NCBI RefSeq assembly: GCF_028331445.1 | Contig: NZ_JAQMHX010000014.1 | Coordinates: forward strand, 46,057 to 110,056 | DNA from: Candidatus Phyllobacterium onerii | GTDB taxonomy: Bacteria > Pseudomonadota > Alphaproteobacteria > Rhizobiales > Rhizobiaceae | Direction: 5' to 3' | DNA: 64,000 nucleotides | Shown: positions 56,191 through 64,000 of the stretch, piece by piece | Layout of the letters: the number at the start of each line of letters is the position of its first letter | Numbering within the stretch: the stretch's first letter is position 1 | Program-made: the position numbers and the translations under genes | Notes under the pieces: generated by a model | What the model was told of the DNA's origin: nothing | Databases searched by the model: none | What the model saw: only the letters and a program-made list of their open reading frames with translations

Positions 56191-57104
56191 GCAACGCGGC
56201 CTGTTATGCGCTAAGCGATTGGGGAACAAGCCGTTTTCGCCTTTGGCTTGTCGACGGAAACGGGCATGTTCTAGCTGAGAAACGCTCCGACGACGGCCTC
56301 GATACATCCCGTGCTCGTGGTTTTACGGAGACGCTGGAAGGCCATTTGTCAGCGCTTGGTGCGCCAGCCGATCTTCCGGTTATCATCTGCGGAATGGCCG
56401 GATCGCGCCAGGGTTGGGTCGAAGCCAATTACGTCCCGGTCCCGGCCGATCTAAAGGCCATCCTTTCCGGTGCAGTGAAGATCGAAGGCATCACTCGCGA
56501 TGTGCGCATCATTCCCGGACTGTCGCAATCCGGGAGTTCTCCGAATGTCATGCGCGGTGAGGAAACGCAACTGCTCGGCGCGATCCTCGATCGTGATTTA
56601 TCCAATGGAATCATTGCGATGCCGGGGACGCACTCCAAGTGGGTCGCATTGGAAGAGGGGAAGGCGAGGAGCTTTTCCACCTACCTTACGGGCGAACTTT
56701 ACGCGCTGCTCGCCTCGCAATCGATCTTGCGCCATTCCATTGGCGATGCCGCGACACACGCTTCGCCGGACCATCCACAATTCAAGGCTGCCGTCGAACT
56801 CATGCTGTCCGGGGAGCGTATGCTTGGCGAACTCTTCGGGATTCGCGCCGCCATGCTGCTTGATAATTTGTCTCCGGAGGGCGCGGCATCGCGTCTGTCG
56901 GGTCTGCTCATCGGCGCGGAAATTGCCGGCGCAAAAGCAAAATCTGAAAGCAGGGTAACACTCGTGGCTTCCGGTGCGATGGCGGCCCTTTACGGCAAGG
57001 CACTTCATATCGCCGGTCTCGATTTCGACCTTGTCGACGCCGACGAAGCCGTGCGCAAAGGCCTTTTCGTAGCCGCTTCCAGCATTTGGCCAGCCAAAGG
57101 ATAG
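56187..57104 (+). CDS. dgoK: 2-dehydro-3-deoxygalactonokinase
   Basis: 305 residues. Phosphorylates 2-keto-3-deoxygalactonate. DgoK landmarks: CYALSDWGTSRFRLWLVDGN at the N-terminus, IICGMAGSRQGWVEANYVPV near 73, MRGEETQLLGAIL near 125 and MPGTHSKWVALEEGKARSF near 148, FSTYLTGELYALLASQSIL. The GTG start at 56187 overlaps the SDR stop; no ATG is near. It acts directly before DgoA. Confidence 0.93.
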   Translation: MSNAACYALSDWGTSRFRLWLVDGNGHVLAEKRSDDGLDTSRARGFTETLEGHLSALGAPADLPVIICGMAGSRQGWVEANYVPVPADLKAILSGAVKIEGITRDVRIIPGLSQSGSSPNVMRGEETQLLGAILDRDLSNGIIAMPGTHSKWVALEEGKARSFSTYLTGELYALLASQSILRHSIGDAATHASPDHPQFKAAVELMLSGERMLGELFGIRAAMLLDNLSPEGAASRLSGLLIGAEIAGAKAKSESRVTLVASGAMAALYGKALHIAGLDFDLVDADEAVRKGLFVAASSIWPAKG

Positions 57105-57109
57105 TTTCT

Positions 57110-57748
57110 ATGTCTCAAGTCTCCGCTCCGTGGCCGAAGCTCAAGCGCGATCTCATCGCCATTCTGCGCGGCGTCAAACCGGACGAGGTTCTGGCCATTG
57201 GCGAGGAACTGGTCGAGGCGGGTATCGACGTTATCGAAGTACCGCTGAATTCACCGGAACCATTCCAATCCATTGAATTGCTTGTGAAAAACATGCCCGC
57301 GCATGTGTTGATCGGAGCCGGTACCGTGCTTGATCCTGCCGATATCGCGCGGCTCGATGCGGCTGGCGGGCGGCTGATGATCAGTCCGAATGTCGATGCC
57401 GAAGTACTGGCGGCTGCAGCCAAAGCGGGCATGGTGACGATGCCCGGCGTCTTCACGCCAACTGAAGCTTTGGCTGCATTGAAGGCCGGCGCATCCGGTC
57501 TCAAGTTCTTCCCTGCGAGCGCACTCGGACCTGACGGGATCAAGGCGATCAGCGCCATTTTGCCGAAGGGGACGGTGATCGGCGCCGTCGGCGGTGTCGA
57601 TGAGACAACGTTTGCTGCCTATAAAAAGGTCGGTGTTCGCACGTTTGGTTTGGGCTCGAGCCTTTACAAGGTCGGTGCCACTTCGTCGTTCGTCCGAGAA
57701 CGCGCGAAGGCGACGGTCGAGGCCTATGATCGCGTCTTTGCCGGGTGA
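57110..57748 (+). CDS. dgoA: 2-dehydro-3-deoxy-6-phosphogalactonate aldolase
   Basis: 212 residues of the KDPG/KDPGal aldolase family. LIAILRGVKPDEVLAIGEEL near residue 15 (catalytic Glu region), IEVPLNSPEPFQSIELL, LIGAGTVLDPADIARLDAAG near 68 and the Schiff-base Lys in ASGLKFFPASALGPDGIKAI near 130. Cleaves KDPGal to pyruvate and glyceraldehyde-3-phosphate. AAAGGAT precedes ATG 57110. It completes the two lower steps of the DeLey-Doudoroff route; no galactonate dehydratase is in this operon. Confidence 0.94.
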   Translation: MSQVSAPWPKLKRDLIAILRGVKPDEVLAIGEELVEAGIDVIEVPLNSPEPFQSIELLVKNMPAHVLIGAGTVLDPADIARLDAAGGRLMISPNVDAEVLAAAAKAGMVTMPGVFTPTEALAALKAGASGLKFFPASALGPDGIKAISAILPKGTVIGAVGGVDETTFAAYKKVGVRTFGLGSSLYKVGATSSFVRERAKATVEAYDRVFAG

Positions 57749-58626
57749 TGATTGTGCAGCAACCGAAGATCAGTCTGTTCCACGATGAGCCCGTCCAGCT
57801 CGGCGAAGGGCCGGGCTACGATCCGCTGACAAAGACCGCGTGGTGGTTCGATATTGTCACCGGCCGTCTGTTCGAGAAGCCTTTGGCTGGCGGTACGGCC
57901 AGAGTTCATGCTCTTGGGCAAATGGCGAGCGCCCTTGCTGTCATCGATGAGAAGCGGCAACTGATTGCTACCGAAACCGGGCTCTTCATCCGCGACCGAC
58001 AGACCGGGCATACAACGATGCATCAGCCGATCGAGGCTGACAATCCTGCCACCCGGTCCAACGACGCGCGCGTTCATCCCGCTGGAGCGTTTTGGGTCAG
58101 CACAATGGGAAAGACACAGAAGGGAGCCGGCTCGATCTATTGGTATCGCCAAGGCAAATTGCGCAAGTTATTCAGCGATATATCGATTCCCAACTCGATC
58201 TGTTTTTCGCCGGATGGCCGTATTTCCTATTTTGCTGACACCGGCAAGAACATCATTTGGCGCGTCGACACCGATCCGAAGACAGGCCTTCCTATTGGTG
58301 AACCCGTGTTGTTCTACCAGCATAAGGAGAAGGGCGGCGTCGATGGGTCCGTGGTCGATGCCGAAGGAAGTTTGTGGAATGCTTGCTGGGGAGGCTCCTG
58401 CATTAATGTCTTTTCGCCGGCGGGAAAGCGGCTCCGTTCGATCGAAATACCGGTCTGCCAGCCATCCTGCCCGGCGTTTATCAGTGAAGACAGTGCCAAC
58501 CTCATTGTGACAACGGCTTACCACGAAATGAGTGACGCCATGCACCAGAGCGATCCCGATGCGGGAAAGACGTATCTGGTGGAAGTTGCCGGCAAAGGCC
58601 GGTTCGATCCGCCCGTGCGACTGTAG
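57748..58626 (+). CDS. SMP-30/gluconolactonase family protein of galactonate operon
   Basis: 292-residue beta-propeller lactonase. Metal-site segments: PVQLGEGPGYDPLTKTAWWF near residue 16 (Glu), TRSNDARVHPAGAFWVSTMG near 105 (Asn-Asp) and SIPNSICFSPDGRISYFADT near 150; GGVDGSVVDAEGSLWNACWG near 195 (Asp). It would open the lactone made by the SDR dehydrogenase at 55423. ATG 57748 overlaps the dgoA stop (TGATG); a GTG three bases earlier is also possible. Last gene of the operon. Confidence 0.92.
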   Translation: MIVQQPKISLFHDEPVQLGEGPGYDPLTKTAWWFDIVTGRLFEKPLAGGTARVHALGQMASALAVIDEKRQLIATETGLFIRDRQTGHTTMHQPIEADNPATRSNDARVHPAGAFWVSTMGKTQKGAGSIYWYRQGKLRKLFSDISIPNSICFSPDGRISYFADTGKNIIWRVDTDPKTGLPIGEPVLFYQHKEKGGVDGSVVDAEGSLWNACWGGSCINVFSPAGKRLRSIEIPVCQPSCPAFISEDSANLIVTTAYHEMSDAMHQSDPDAGKTYLVEVAGKGRFDPPVRL

Positions 58627-58751
58627 TTCATCGGGCAAGGAACCATTCGTCCGACCCATCGTTACTTCCCTGTAAACCAAGTGAGCGAGCTACTTTTTGC
58701 GGAAGCTGCAAAGCTGTCGAAGGGGTAGCTGTGGCCAACCAGGAGGACGAC

Positions 58752-59255
58752 ATGGGATTTTTTTCCAAAGATATCAAGACGATGGACGATCTCTTCGTCC
58801 ATACGCTGCGTGACATCTACTATGCGGAAAACCAGATCGTGAAGGCTCTGCCCGAAATGATCGACAAGGCTTCCGATCAGGAGTTGAAGAACGGTTTCGA
58901 GAAACACCTTCAGGAGACCGAGATGCAGATCGATCGTCTGGAACAAGTGTTCAAATTACATGGAGTAGACATTGCTGGCGTCAATTGCCCAGCGATCGAT
59001 GGCATTCTCGAGGAAGCCGATGATGTCTCGGGCGAGGTCGATGACGATCAGGTTCTGGATGCTGCGCTCATCGCCGCCGGGCAGGCGGTCGAACATTACG
59101 AGATCACGCGCTATGGTACCCTTGTCGCTTGGGCAAAACAGCTCGGGCGTAACGACTGTGCGGCGCTGCTCCAGCAGAATCTCCAGGAAGAAATGAATAC
59201 GGACAAGGCATTGACAGCTATGGCTGAAAGCCGGGTCAACGCCGCAGCGGCCTGA
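58752..59255 (+). CDS. Ferritin-like protein of the YciF/YciE family (DUF892)
   Basis: 167 residues, nearly all helical. The YciF pattern DLFVHTLRDIYYAENQIVKA near residue 12 and NGFEKHLQETEMQIDRLEQV near 43, then AAGQAVEHYEITRYGTLVAW near 105 hold the Glu and His residues of the ferritin-like di-metal site. These proteins are induced by osmotic and general stress. GGAGG precedes ATG 58752; the upstream open frame from 58731 is less likely. It stands alone, with a terminator after it. Confidence 0.93.
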   Translation: MGFFSKDIKTMDDLFVHTLRDIYYAENQIVKALPEMIDKASDQELKNGFEKHLQETEMQIDRLEQVFKLHGVDIAGVNCPAIDGILEEADDVSGEVDDDQVLDAALIAAGQAVEHYEITRYGTLVAWAKQLGRNDCAALLQQNLQEEMNTDKALTAMAESRVNAAAA

Positions 59256-59272
59256 TTTAGTGCCGTTCTGCA

Positions 59273-59310
59273 AAAGCCCGCATCAGCCGCTGATGCGGGC
59301 TTTCTGTTTT
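59273..59310 (+). terminator. Rho-independent terminator after yciF-like gene
   Basis: Stem AAAGCCCGCATCA/TGATGCGGGCTTT with a GCCGC loop followed by CTGTTTT, 18 bp after the stop codon. Confidence 0.9.
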
Positions 59311-59363
59311 ATCGCCCACAGCATGTAAATAAAACAGTCGAGTTCATCATCGTTCAAGGACCC

Positions 59364-59434
59364 TTGACAAGTCGAAGCCGCTGTCATTCTATTGGCGATC
59401 CATTATTAGGTACTATATTCCATAATAATGGATC
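59364..59434 (+). promoter_or_regulatory. Promoter and long inverted repeat upstream of amino-acid ABC operon
   Basis: GATCCATTATTA (59397-59408) and TAATAATGGATC (59423-59434) are perfect 12-bp arms around a 14-nt spacer. A TTGACA at 59364-59369 with TTCTAT 17 bp on is one promoter candidate; TATATT in the spacer (59414-59419) is another -10. The start codon lies 38 bp beyond. Confidence 0.7.
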
Positions 59435-59472
59435 ATAATGAAAACATTCGCTAGACGAATAGGGGAACGAAG

Positions 59473-60318
59473 ATGACCAACCGACTGCGTGTAGCGGCCG
59501 CTGTAGCCGCATTCGCGATGCTGTCTTCACTTACGGCGTTCGCACAGGAAACCAAAAGCAAACTGGATGAGGTTCTGGCCCGGGGTCATCTGGTCCTCGG
59601 CACCGGCAGCACCAATGCGCCATGGCATTTCAAGAGCGTAGACGACAAGCTTCAGGGTTTTGACGTCGACATGGGTCATATCATCGCCAAAGCTCTGTTT
59701 AATGACCCGGAGAAGATCGAATTCGTCAATCAATCTTCCGACGCGCGCATTCCGAATATCACAACGGACAAAGTCGACATCACCTGCCAGTTCATGACGG
59801 TGACAGGCGAACGGGCACAGCAGATCGCTTTCACCATTCCTTACTACCGGGAAGGTGTTGGTCTCATGCTCAAGGCCGACAGCAAATATGCCGATTATGC
59901 CGCGCTGAAAGCTGCCGGCTCGGCGGTCACGATCTCCGTTCTACAGAATGTCTATGCTGAAAGCATGGTTCATGCAGCTCTGCCGGAAGCCAAGGTCGAC
60001 CAATACGAATCCGTCGACCTTATCTATCAGGCTCTTGAGTCCGGTCGGGCAGACGCGGCGGCGACAGATCAGTCGTCGCTTGCGTGGTACATGACCCAGA
60101 ACCAGGGCCGCTACAAGGATGCCGGCTATGGCTGGAATCCGCAGACCTATGCCTGCGGCGTCAAGCGTGGCGATCAGGATTGGCTGAACTTCGTCAACAC
60201 TGCGCTACACGAAGCAATGACCGGTGTTGAGTTCGACTTCTATGCGAAATCGTTCAAAACCTGGTTCGGCAAGGATCTGACGCCCCCGCAAATCGGCTTC
60301 CCGGTCGAATACAAGTAA
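59473..60318 (+). CDS. Polar amino-acid ABC transporter substrate-binding protein
   Basis: 281-residue SBP_bac_3 protein. Signal peptide of about 24 residues ends LTAFA-QE. Family segments: VLARGHLVLGTGSTNAPWHF near residue 33, QGFDVDMGHIIAKALFND near 60, SSDARIPNITTDKVDITCQF near 88 and the late LNFVNTALHEAMTG. Binding site residues cannot fix the substrate; arginine/glutamate/cystine types share this fold. First gene of a four-gene operon, followed by a hairpin. Confidence 0.92.
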   Translation: MTNRLRVAAAVAAFAMLSSLTAFAQETKSKLDEVLARGHLVLGTGSTNAPWHFKSVDDKLQGFDVDMGHIIAKALFNDPEKIEFVNQSSDARIPNITTDKVDITCQFMTVTGERAQQIAFTIPYYREGVGLMLKADSKYADYAALKAAGSAVTISVLQNVYAESMVHAALPEAKVDQYESVDLIYQALESGRADAAATDQSSLAWYMTQNQGRYKDAGYGWNPQTYACGVKRGDQDWLNFVNTALHEAMTGVEFDFYAKSFKTWFGKDLTPPQIGFPVEYK

Positions 60319-60331
60319 CGCGATCACGCTG

Positions 60332-60355
60332 CGGCTTCGGAAATTTCCGGAGCCG
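60332..60355 (+). terminator. Hairpin between amino-acid binding protein and permease genes
   Basis: CGGCTTCGG/CCGGAGCCG (one T-G pair) with AAATTT loop, 13 bp after the binding-protein stop, then TTTCCTTCTCGTT. The next gene begins 31 bp later, so full termination is unlikely. Confidence 0.7.
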
Positions 60356-60386
60356 TTTCCTTCTCGTTCCGGATAACAGGAACATC

Positions 60387-61049
60387 ATGGGTTATACGCT
60401 GAATTTTGCTGCAGTGTGGCGAAGCTTCGATCTTCTGCTCGAAGGGCTGGCGCTCAGCCTCGCCCTGGCCTTTGGTGCAATCCTGATTGGCGCAGCGATT
60501 GGCCTGTTCACGGCATTCTGTCTGATATCGAAGAACGGCTTTGCGCGGCGTCCAGCCGGAATTTACGTGACGATCATCCGCAACACGCCGATCCTCGTGC
60601 TTGTTCTCTTCACCTATTTCGCACTGCCACAGCTGGGCTTCCGGCTAGGCAAGATCGAGAGTTTCGTTTTCACGCTCGCACTTTATTCCGGCGCATATCT
60701 TGCAGAGGTTTTCCGCGCAGGTCTGTTGTCAATTCCTGTTGGGCTGCGAGAAGCGGGGCTCGCCATCGGCCTTACGGAAATCCAGATTCGGACCTCGATC
60801 ATCGCGCCGCTGATGTTCCGCAATGTCTTGCCGTCGCTGAGCAGTACAATCATCTCGCTGTTCAAGGATACGTCACTCGCGGCGGCAATCGCCGTTCCGG
60901 AGCTGACTTTCGAGGCACGCAAGATCAATGTCGAGACCTTCCGTGTCATTGAGACCTGGATCGTCGCCAGCTGCCTGTACGTTATAACCTGTTCGATCCT
61001 CGCCGCGCTGATGCGTGCTCTCGAGCGTCGCCTGTCAGTGCCGAGGTGA
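60387..61049 (+). CDS. Polar amino-acid ABC transporter permease
   Basis: 220-residue HisM/GlnP-type membrane protein with five hydrophobic segments. The EAA coupling loop reads LAEVFRAGLLSIPVGLREAG near residue 108 and LAIGLTEIQIRTSIIAPLM, and FVTIIRNTPILVLVLFTYFA, cut as IIRNTPILVLVLFTYF near 70, is also diagnostic. It is 68 bp from the binding protein and one base before the second permease start region. Confidence 0.93.
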   Translation: MGYTLNFAAVWRSFDLLLEGLALSLALAFGAILIGAAIGLFTAFCLISKNGFARRPAGIYVTIIRNTPILVLVLFTYFALPQLGFRLGKIESFVFTLALYSGAYLAEVFRAGLLSIPVGLREAGLAIGLTEIQIRTSIIAPLMFRNVLPSLSSTIISLFKDTSLAAAIAVPELTFEARKINVETFRVIETWIVASCLYVITCSILAALMRALERRLSVPR

Positions 61050-61050
61050 G

Positions 61051-61716
61051 ATGATGGACATTGCTCATTTCCTCGATATTCTCTGGCTGGCCCGCATACC
61101 GATCCTCAAGGGTCTCGGTTTCACCATTTCGATTTCCCTGTTGGCAATTTGCTTCGGCACGTTGCTTGGAATATTTGTCGGTCTTGCTCTGACCTATGGC
61201 GTTCGGCCGCTGCGCTGGATCGTGCGCGGCTATACGGATTTCATTCGCGGTACGCCGGTTCTGGTTCTCGTGCTGGCAAGTTACTATGTGCTCAGTACCA
61301 TTGGCCTTGATCTCAGCCCGTTTCAGGCCGGCGTATTGGCTCTCGCTGTGTTCTGCAGTTCCCATGTCGGAGAGATAGTCCGAGGAGCGCTGCAAGCCAT
61401 CCCAAAGGGCCAAACGGAAGCCGCCAAGGCGATCGGCCTGACGTTCCCGCAAACCTTTGCCTATGTGCTCGGGCCGCAAGCGCTGCGCCAGGTTCTGCCT
61501 GCCTGGGTGAATACGGCCGCAGAAATGGTCAAGGCATCGACATTGCTCTCCATCATCGGCGTTGCCGAGTTGCTTCTGCGTACGCAAGAAATTATCTCGC
61601 GATCGTTTCTCAGCCTCGAGTTCTATTTCTTCGCCGGCTTTCTCTATTTCATCATCAATTATGCCATCGAGCGTTTCGGCCGATATGTCGAACGCAAGAC
61701 CGCTATTCCGTCCTGA
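61051..61716 (+). CDS. Polar amino-acid ABC transporter permease, second subunit
   Basis: 221 residues of the same HisQ/HisM class, forming a heterodimer with the previous gene product. [20 protein letters not shown] near residue 60, [20 protein letters not shown] near 105 and [20 protein letters not shown] carry the EAA loop. ATG 61051 and ATG 61054 are both possible; GAGGTGAG lies upstream. Ten bases separate it from the ATPase gene. Confidence 0.93.
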   Translation: MMDIAHFLDILWLARIPILKGLGFTISISLLAICFGTLLGIFVGLALTYGVRPLRWIVRGYTDFIRGTPVLVLVLASYYVLSTIGLDLSPFQAGVLALAVFCSSHVGEIVRGALQAIPKGQTEAAKAIGLTFPQTFAYVLGPQALRQVLPAWVNTAAEMVKASTLLSIIGVAELLLRTQEIISRSFLSLEFYFFAGFLYFIINYAIERFGRYVERKTAIPS

Positions 61717-61726
61717 GGCGATAACG

Positions 61727-62503
61727 ATGCCAAACCATCTTCTGGAAATCCGCGACCTGCACAAAAGCTATGGCGATGTCGAAGTACTGAAAGGCGTTGA
61801 TTGCACCATGGCGCAAGGCGACGTCATCAGCATCATCGGATCGAGTGGCTCCGGCAAGACGACCATGCTGCGGTGTATCAACATGCTGGAGGAATTTCAG
61901 GGCGGCACAATCAGCATCGACGGCGAGGAGATCGGCTATGAGACGCTAGGTGGACAGCGCCGCCGTAAGAAGGAAAAGGAGATCGCGCGCCAGCGGGCAT
62001 TGACCGGGATGGCCTTTCAGCAATTCAACCTCTTCCCGCATATGAGCGCTGCTCGCAACGTTATGCTCGGGCTGATGAAGGTGAAGAAGTTGAGCAAAGA
62101 CGAAGCACGATCGATTGCCGAGAAATGGCTCGATCGCGTCGGTCTGCGCTCACGTGCCGATCATTTCCCCGGCCAGCTTTCTGGTGGCCAGCAGCAGCGC
62201 GTGGCAATCGCACGTGCCATCGCCATGAATCCCAGATTGATGCTCTTCGACGAAGTGACATCAGCGCTCGATCCCGAGCTTGTGAACGAGGTCTTGCAGG
62301 TCATCAAGTCGCTGGCTCAAGACGGCATGAGCATGCTGCTCGTCACCCACGAGATGCGGTTTGCTTACGAGGTCTCCAACCGCGTCATCTTCATGAACCA
62401 GGGGCGGATCGGTGAAGAGGGGAACCCGCGCGAAATGTTTCACAAGCCGAAGAGCGAACGGCTTTCCGAATTTCTCAAGACATCGAGTTTCGGGGAGCGT
62501 TAG
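61727..62503 (+). CDS. Polar amino-acid ABC transporter ATP-binding protein
   Basis: 258-residue ATPase of the GlnQ/HisP class. Walker [14 protein letters not shown] near residue 37, [20 protein letters not shown] near 90 (the [10 protein letters not shown]-loop is diagnostic of amino-acid transporters), [15 protein letters not shown] near 148 and Walker [20 protein letters not shown] 61727 chosen; a frame open to 61562 overlaps the permease. The stop codon overlaps the converging doxX gene. Confidence 0.95.
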   Translation: MPNHLLEIRDLHKSYGDVEVLKGVDCTMAQGDVISIIGSSGSGKTTMLRCINMLEEFQGGTISIDGEEIGYETLGGQRRRKKEKEIARQRALTGMAFQQFNLFPHMSAARNVMLGLMKVKKLSKDEARSIAEKWLDRVGLRSRADHFPGQLSGGQQQRVAIARAIAMNPRLMLFDEVTSALDPELVNEVLQVIKSLAQDGMSMLLVTHEMRFAYEVSNRVIFMNQGRIGEEGNPREMFHKPKSERLSEFLKTSSFGER

Positions 62504-62889
62504 CCTCGTTTCCGCCATGCATCGACTGACCACGCACCCGGACCAAAAGCCAACAATGCTAAAAACCCGCCAGCAATGGCGATGTTCTTGTTAAAATTGA
62601 TCAATTGTTCGAGATTTCCAAAGTCTGTGTGAAACAAAAGAGCCGTTAACAGACAGAACCCGGCAAGCGCGACAGCAGCATAGCGGGTAATGAAACCGGC
62701 AGCGATGAGAACGCCGCCACCGAGTTCGGTTAGGATGACGAGCGGCAACAGCTTGGCTGAAACACCGTTGGTCTCCATATACGCGGCAGTACCGGCATAG
62801 TCGGCAATCTTGCCCCAGCCTTCCATGACAAAGATATAAGCAAGAAACAGCCTGGCCAGTAGCGCGACGGGGGCCTGAAAACCTTCCAT
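62500..62889 (-). CDS. DoxX family membrane protein
   Basis: 129-residue membrane protein with four hydrophobic helices. The start [20 protein letters not shown] near residue 6 and [20 protein letters not shown] near 70, plus [20 protein letters not shown] near 98, are the DoxX pattern (quinone-linked or stress-related membrane proteins). ATG 62889 has GGAGG upstream. It converges with the amino-acid transporter and shares four bases with it. Function beyond the family is unknown. Confidence 0.9.
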   Translation of the reverse strand: MEGFQAPVALLARLFLAYIFVMEGWGKIADYAGTAAYMETNGVSAKLLPLVILTELGGGVLIAAGFITRYAAVALAGFCLLTALLFHTDFGNLEQLINFNKNIAIAGGFLALLAFGPGAWSVDAWRKRG

Positions 62890-62999
62890 ACTATCCTCCG
62901 CTAACAACACTTCACGAGGGGTGTGTGCCAATAACACCGAAAATGACCATTCTATTCGAAACAAAAATGAAAACAGGCACTGTCGTTTGCCAAAGGCAA

Positions 63000-63275
63000 T
63001 TACCGACCGAAGAAGAACCCTGCAGCATCAAGTATGGCCATCACAACAATCGCTGTGGTCAGGACAATACCGAGGCCCCGCTCGAAATTGCCGAGTCGAT
63101 TGGAAGTCTGGATCAACTTGCCATCCCAATAGAGATTGCCGGTCTCTTCATTGATGCCGAATAAAGCACTGCCTTTCAGCGACAATTGCCTTACGTTCCG
63201 GGGCCAATGGGATGGCACAGGTTCGCGTGAAAATCGGCCGTTTCGGTGATCGGGAAAGTCAGTCTCTAATCGCAT
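63000..63275 (-). CDS. Small hypothetical membrane protein
   Basis: 91 residues. The first 70 residues are polar (RLETDFPDHRNGRF, GINEETGNLYWDGKLIQTSN), then one C-terminal helix GLGIVLTTAIVVMAILDAAG and an aromatic/basic end FFFGR. ATG 63275 has GGAGA upstream. The layout suggests a protein anchored by its tail with the polar part in the cytoplasm. I recognise no named family with confidence. It lies in the same orientation as doxX and the next small membrane gene. Confidence 0.7.
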   Translation of the reverse strand: MRLETDFPDHRNGRFSREPVPSHWPRNVRQLSLKGSALFGINEETGNLYWDGKLIQTSNRLGNFERGLGIVLTTAIVVMAILDAAGFFFGR

Positions 63276-63358
63276 TGAAGGGTCTCCTTGATAACCGGCA
63301 ACACAACAGGCAGCTGGTTGCAAATCAAGAGGCGCAAACCTTCAATCGCAAGTGTCGG

Positions 63359-63700
63359 TTAATGCACTGTCAGCAACCGGAACGTGTCAACGAGGATCGC
63401 CAGAAAAACGCCGGCGCCGGTGATGATCACGCCATTCAGAAACAGCCGGCTTGCCTTGTCGTAGACGACTTTTTTCAGTGACGACGTTTGCAAAAGTAAA
63501 GCGAGGGAACGCAGTTGAAAGACAATGCCTATAGCTATGACGACCAGCGTCGGCAGGTCGGTAAGTCTCCACGGTATTGGATTGCTGGCCCACTGCGTAA
63601 GGAAGCCCAGGGAAAATGAAAGCACCACACCCACGACGGTAATCGTGCCGTTGCGGAAAAGCGTCTCTATCAGGTGTTCGTCGTCATCATTGAGATTCAT
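63359..63700 (-). CDS. Hypothetical membrane protein, three helices
   Basis: 113 residues from ATG 63700, which has GGAGAG nine bases upstream (a longer frame reaches 63745). Three hydrophobic stretches: ITVVGVVLSFSLGFLTQWAS near residue 17, DLPTLVVIAIGIVFQLRSLA near 50 and FLNGVIITGAGVFLAILVDT near 85. The N-terminus is acidic. It is the outermost of three small membrane-protein genes on the minus strand. No family name can be given with certainty. Confidence 0.75.
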   Translation of the reverse strand: MNLNDDDEHLIETLFRNGTITVVGVVLSFSLGFLTQWASNPIPWRLTDLPTLVVIAIGIVFQLRSLALLLQTSSLKKVVYDKASRLFLNGVIITGAGVFLAILVDTFRLLTVH

Positions 63701-64000
63701 TTTCGGCTCTCCATTCTGGTGACTATCCATCCTTTTGTGTGACAATCAACCATGCTTGAATATCTTATCGATGACTGCGGAACCAAAATCCGATCTTCCT
63801 TCGAGAACTCGGTGGGATTGCCGGTCTAAGCTTCTGGCGAGAACCGTAGTTCCATAACCATTCTTATGCAGCAAGGATGTGTAGCAGGGTGTAAGCGCAA
63901 AGTTAAAATGTCCTGTTTCTGCAAAGTAGAAATGTCGCTGTGTCACCTTCTCGTTCATCGCAACGAGATTCGGGAAGCAGATTTTGGGATGGATTTTAAT
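63701..64000. other. Terminal intergenic stretch
   Basis: 300 bp to the window end with no convincing gene. A 70-codon minus-strand frame (63746-63958) has no recognisable features. The region must contain the promoter of the small membrane-protein genes; I see no clear operator. Confidence 0.4.

Noticed and set aside
63746..63958. 70-codon minus-strand frame near the window end
   Set aside because: No ribosome site, no hydrophobic or domain features and no recognisable homologous pattern; left as intergenic.

Overview
The window reads as a chromosomal segment of an alphaproteobacterium of the order Hyphomicrobiales (rhizobia/Brucella/Phyllobacterium relatives). The evidence is the gene repertoire: a rhizobial-type hmuPSTUV haem locus, an frcBCA-K fructose-type ABC locus with a ROK regulator, DeLey-Doudoroff (galactonate) genes, many CUT2 sugar ABC transporters, the ligase-associated helicase/nuclease repair cluster and a MarR-regulated homogentisate pathway. 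DNA is GC-rich, gene-dense and full of ATGA/GTGA overlaps. I cannot name the genus from sequence alone. I see no rRNA, tRNA, IS element, prophage or CRISPR array.

Layout. 1-5.5 kb (minus): a CUT2 sugar ABC operon (binding protein, double ATPase, one complete and one cut-off permease) with an SMP-30 lactonase and a GntR regulator. 5.6-13.6 kb (plus): an LDH2-family dehydrogenase, then a LacI regulator, a TIM-barrel sugar isomerase/epimerase, a Gfo/Idh/MocA dehydrogenase and a second CUT2 transporter. 13.6-18 kb: haem uptake hmuP-S-T-U-V. 18-19 kb: RES/Xre toxin-antitoxin pair. 19-22.9 kb: metH (cobalamin methionine synthase) behind a perfect 20-bp palindrome. 22.8-25 kb: AraC regulator and an Fsr-like efflux protein. 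25.2-26.9 kb: ABC-2 exporter. 26.9-33.5 kb: tyrosine/homogentisate catabolism (hmgR, hmgA, fah, maiA, hppD, AsnC/Lrp regulator), flanked by one PIN toxin module and interrupted by another. 33.5-41.1 kb: DNA repair island (PdeM-type endonuclease, Lhr-core helicase, MBL-fold exonuclease, ATP-dependent ligase, photolyase). 41.3-46.8 kb: oligopeptide ABC transporter. 46.9-47.5 kb: VapBC. 47.5-55.2 kb: fructose-type locus (kinase, FucU/RbsD mutarotase, ROK regulator, divergent frcBCA, D-lyxose isomerase family protein, FrcK-like kinase) carrying a structured repeat in its gaps. 55.4-58.6 kb: galactose/galactonate operon. 58.7-59.3 kb: YciF-like ferritin-fold protein. 59.4-62.5 kb: polar amino-acid ABC transporter. 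62.5-64 kb: DoxX and two small membrane proteins.

How it works together: most of the window is nutrient acquisition, with each transporter beside its own regulator and first catabolic enzymes. Tyrosine is converted by HppD, HmgA, MaiA and Fah to fumarate and acetoacetate. The four repair enzymes form a known co-occurring set.

The most notable non-coding signals are: (1) a ~187-bp repeat, present twice in the frc operon, whose four hairpins are kept by compensatory base changes; (2) a hairpin immediately after the binding-protein gene in all four ABC operons where that gene precedes the membrane components; (3) several perfect operator-like palindromes, including one each before metH, the amino-acid ABC operon, the galactonate operon, the frc genes and three toxin-antitoxin operons.
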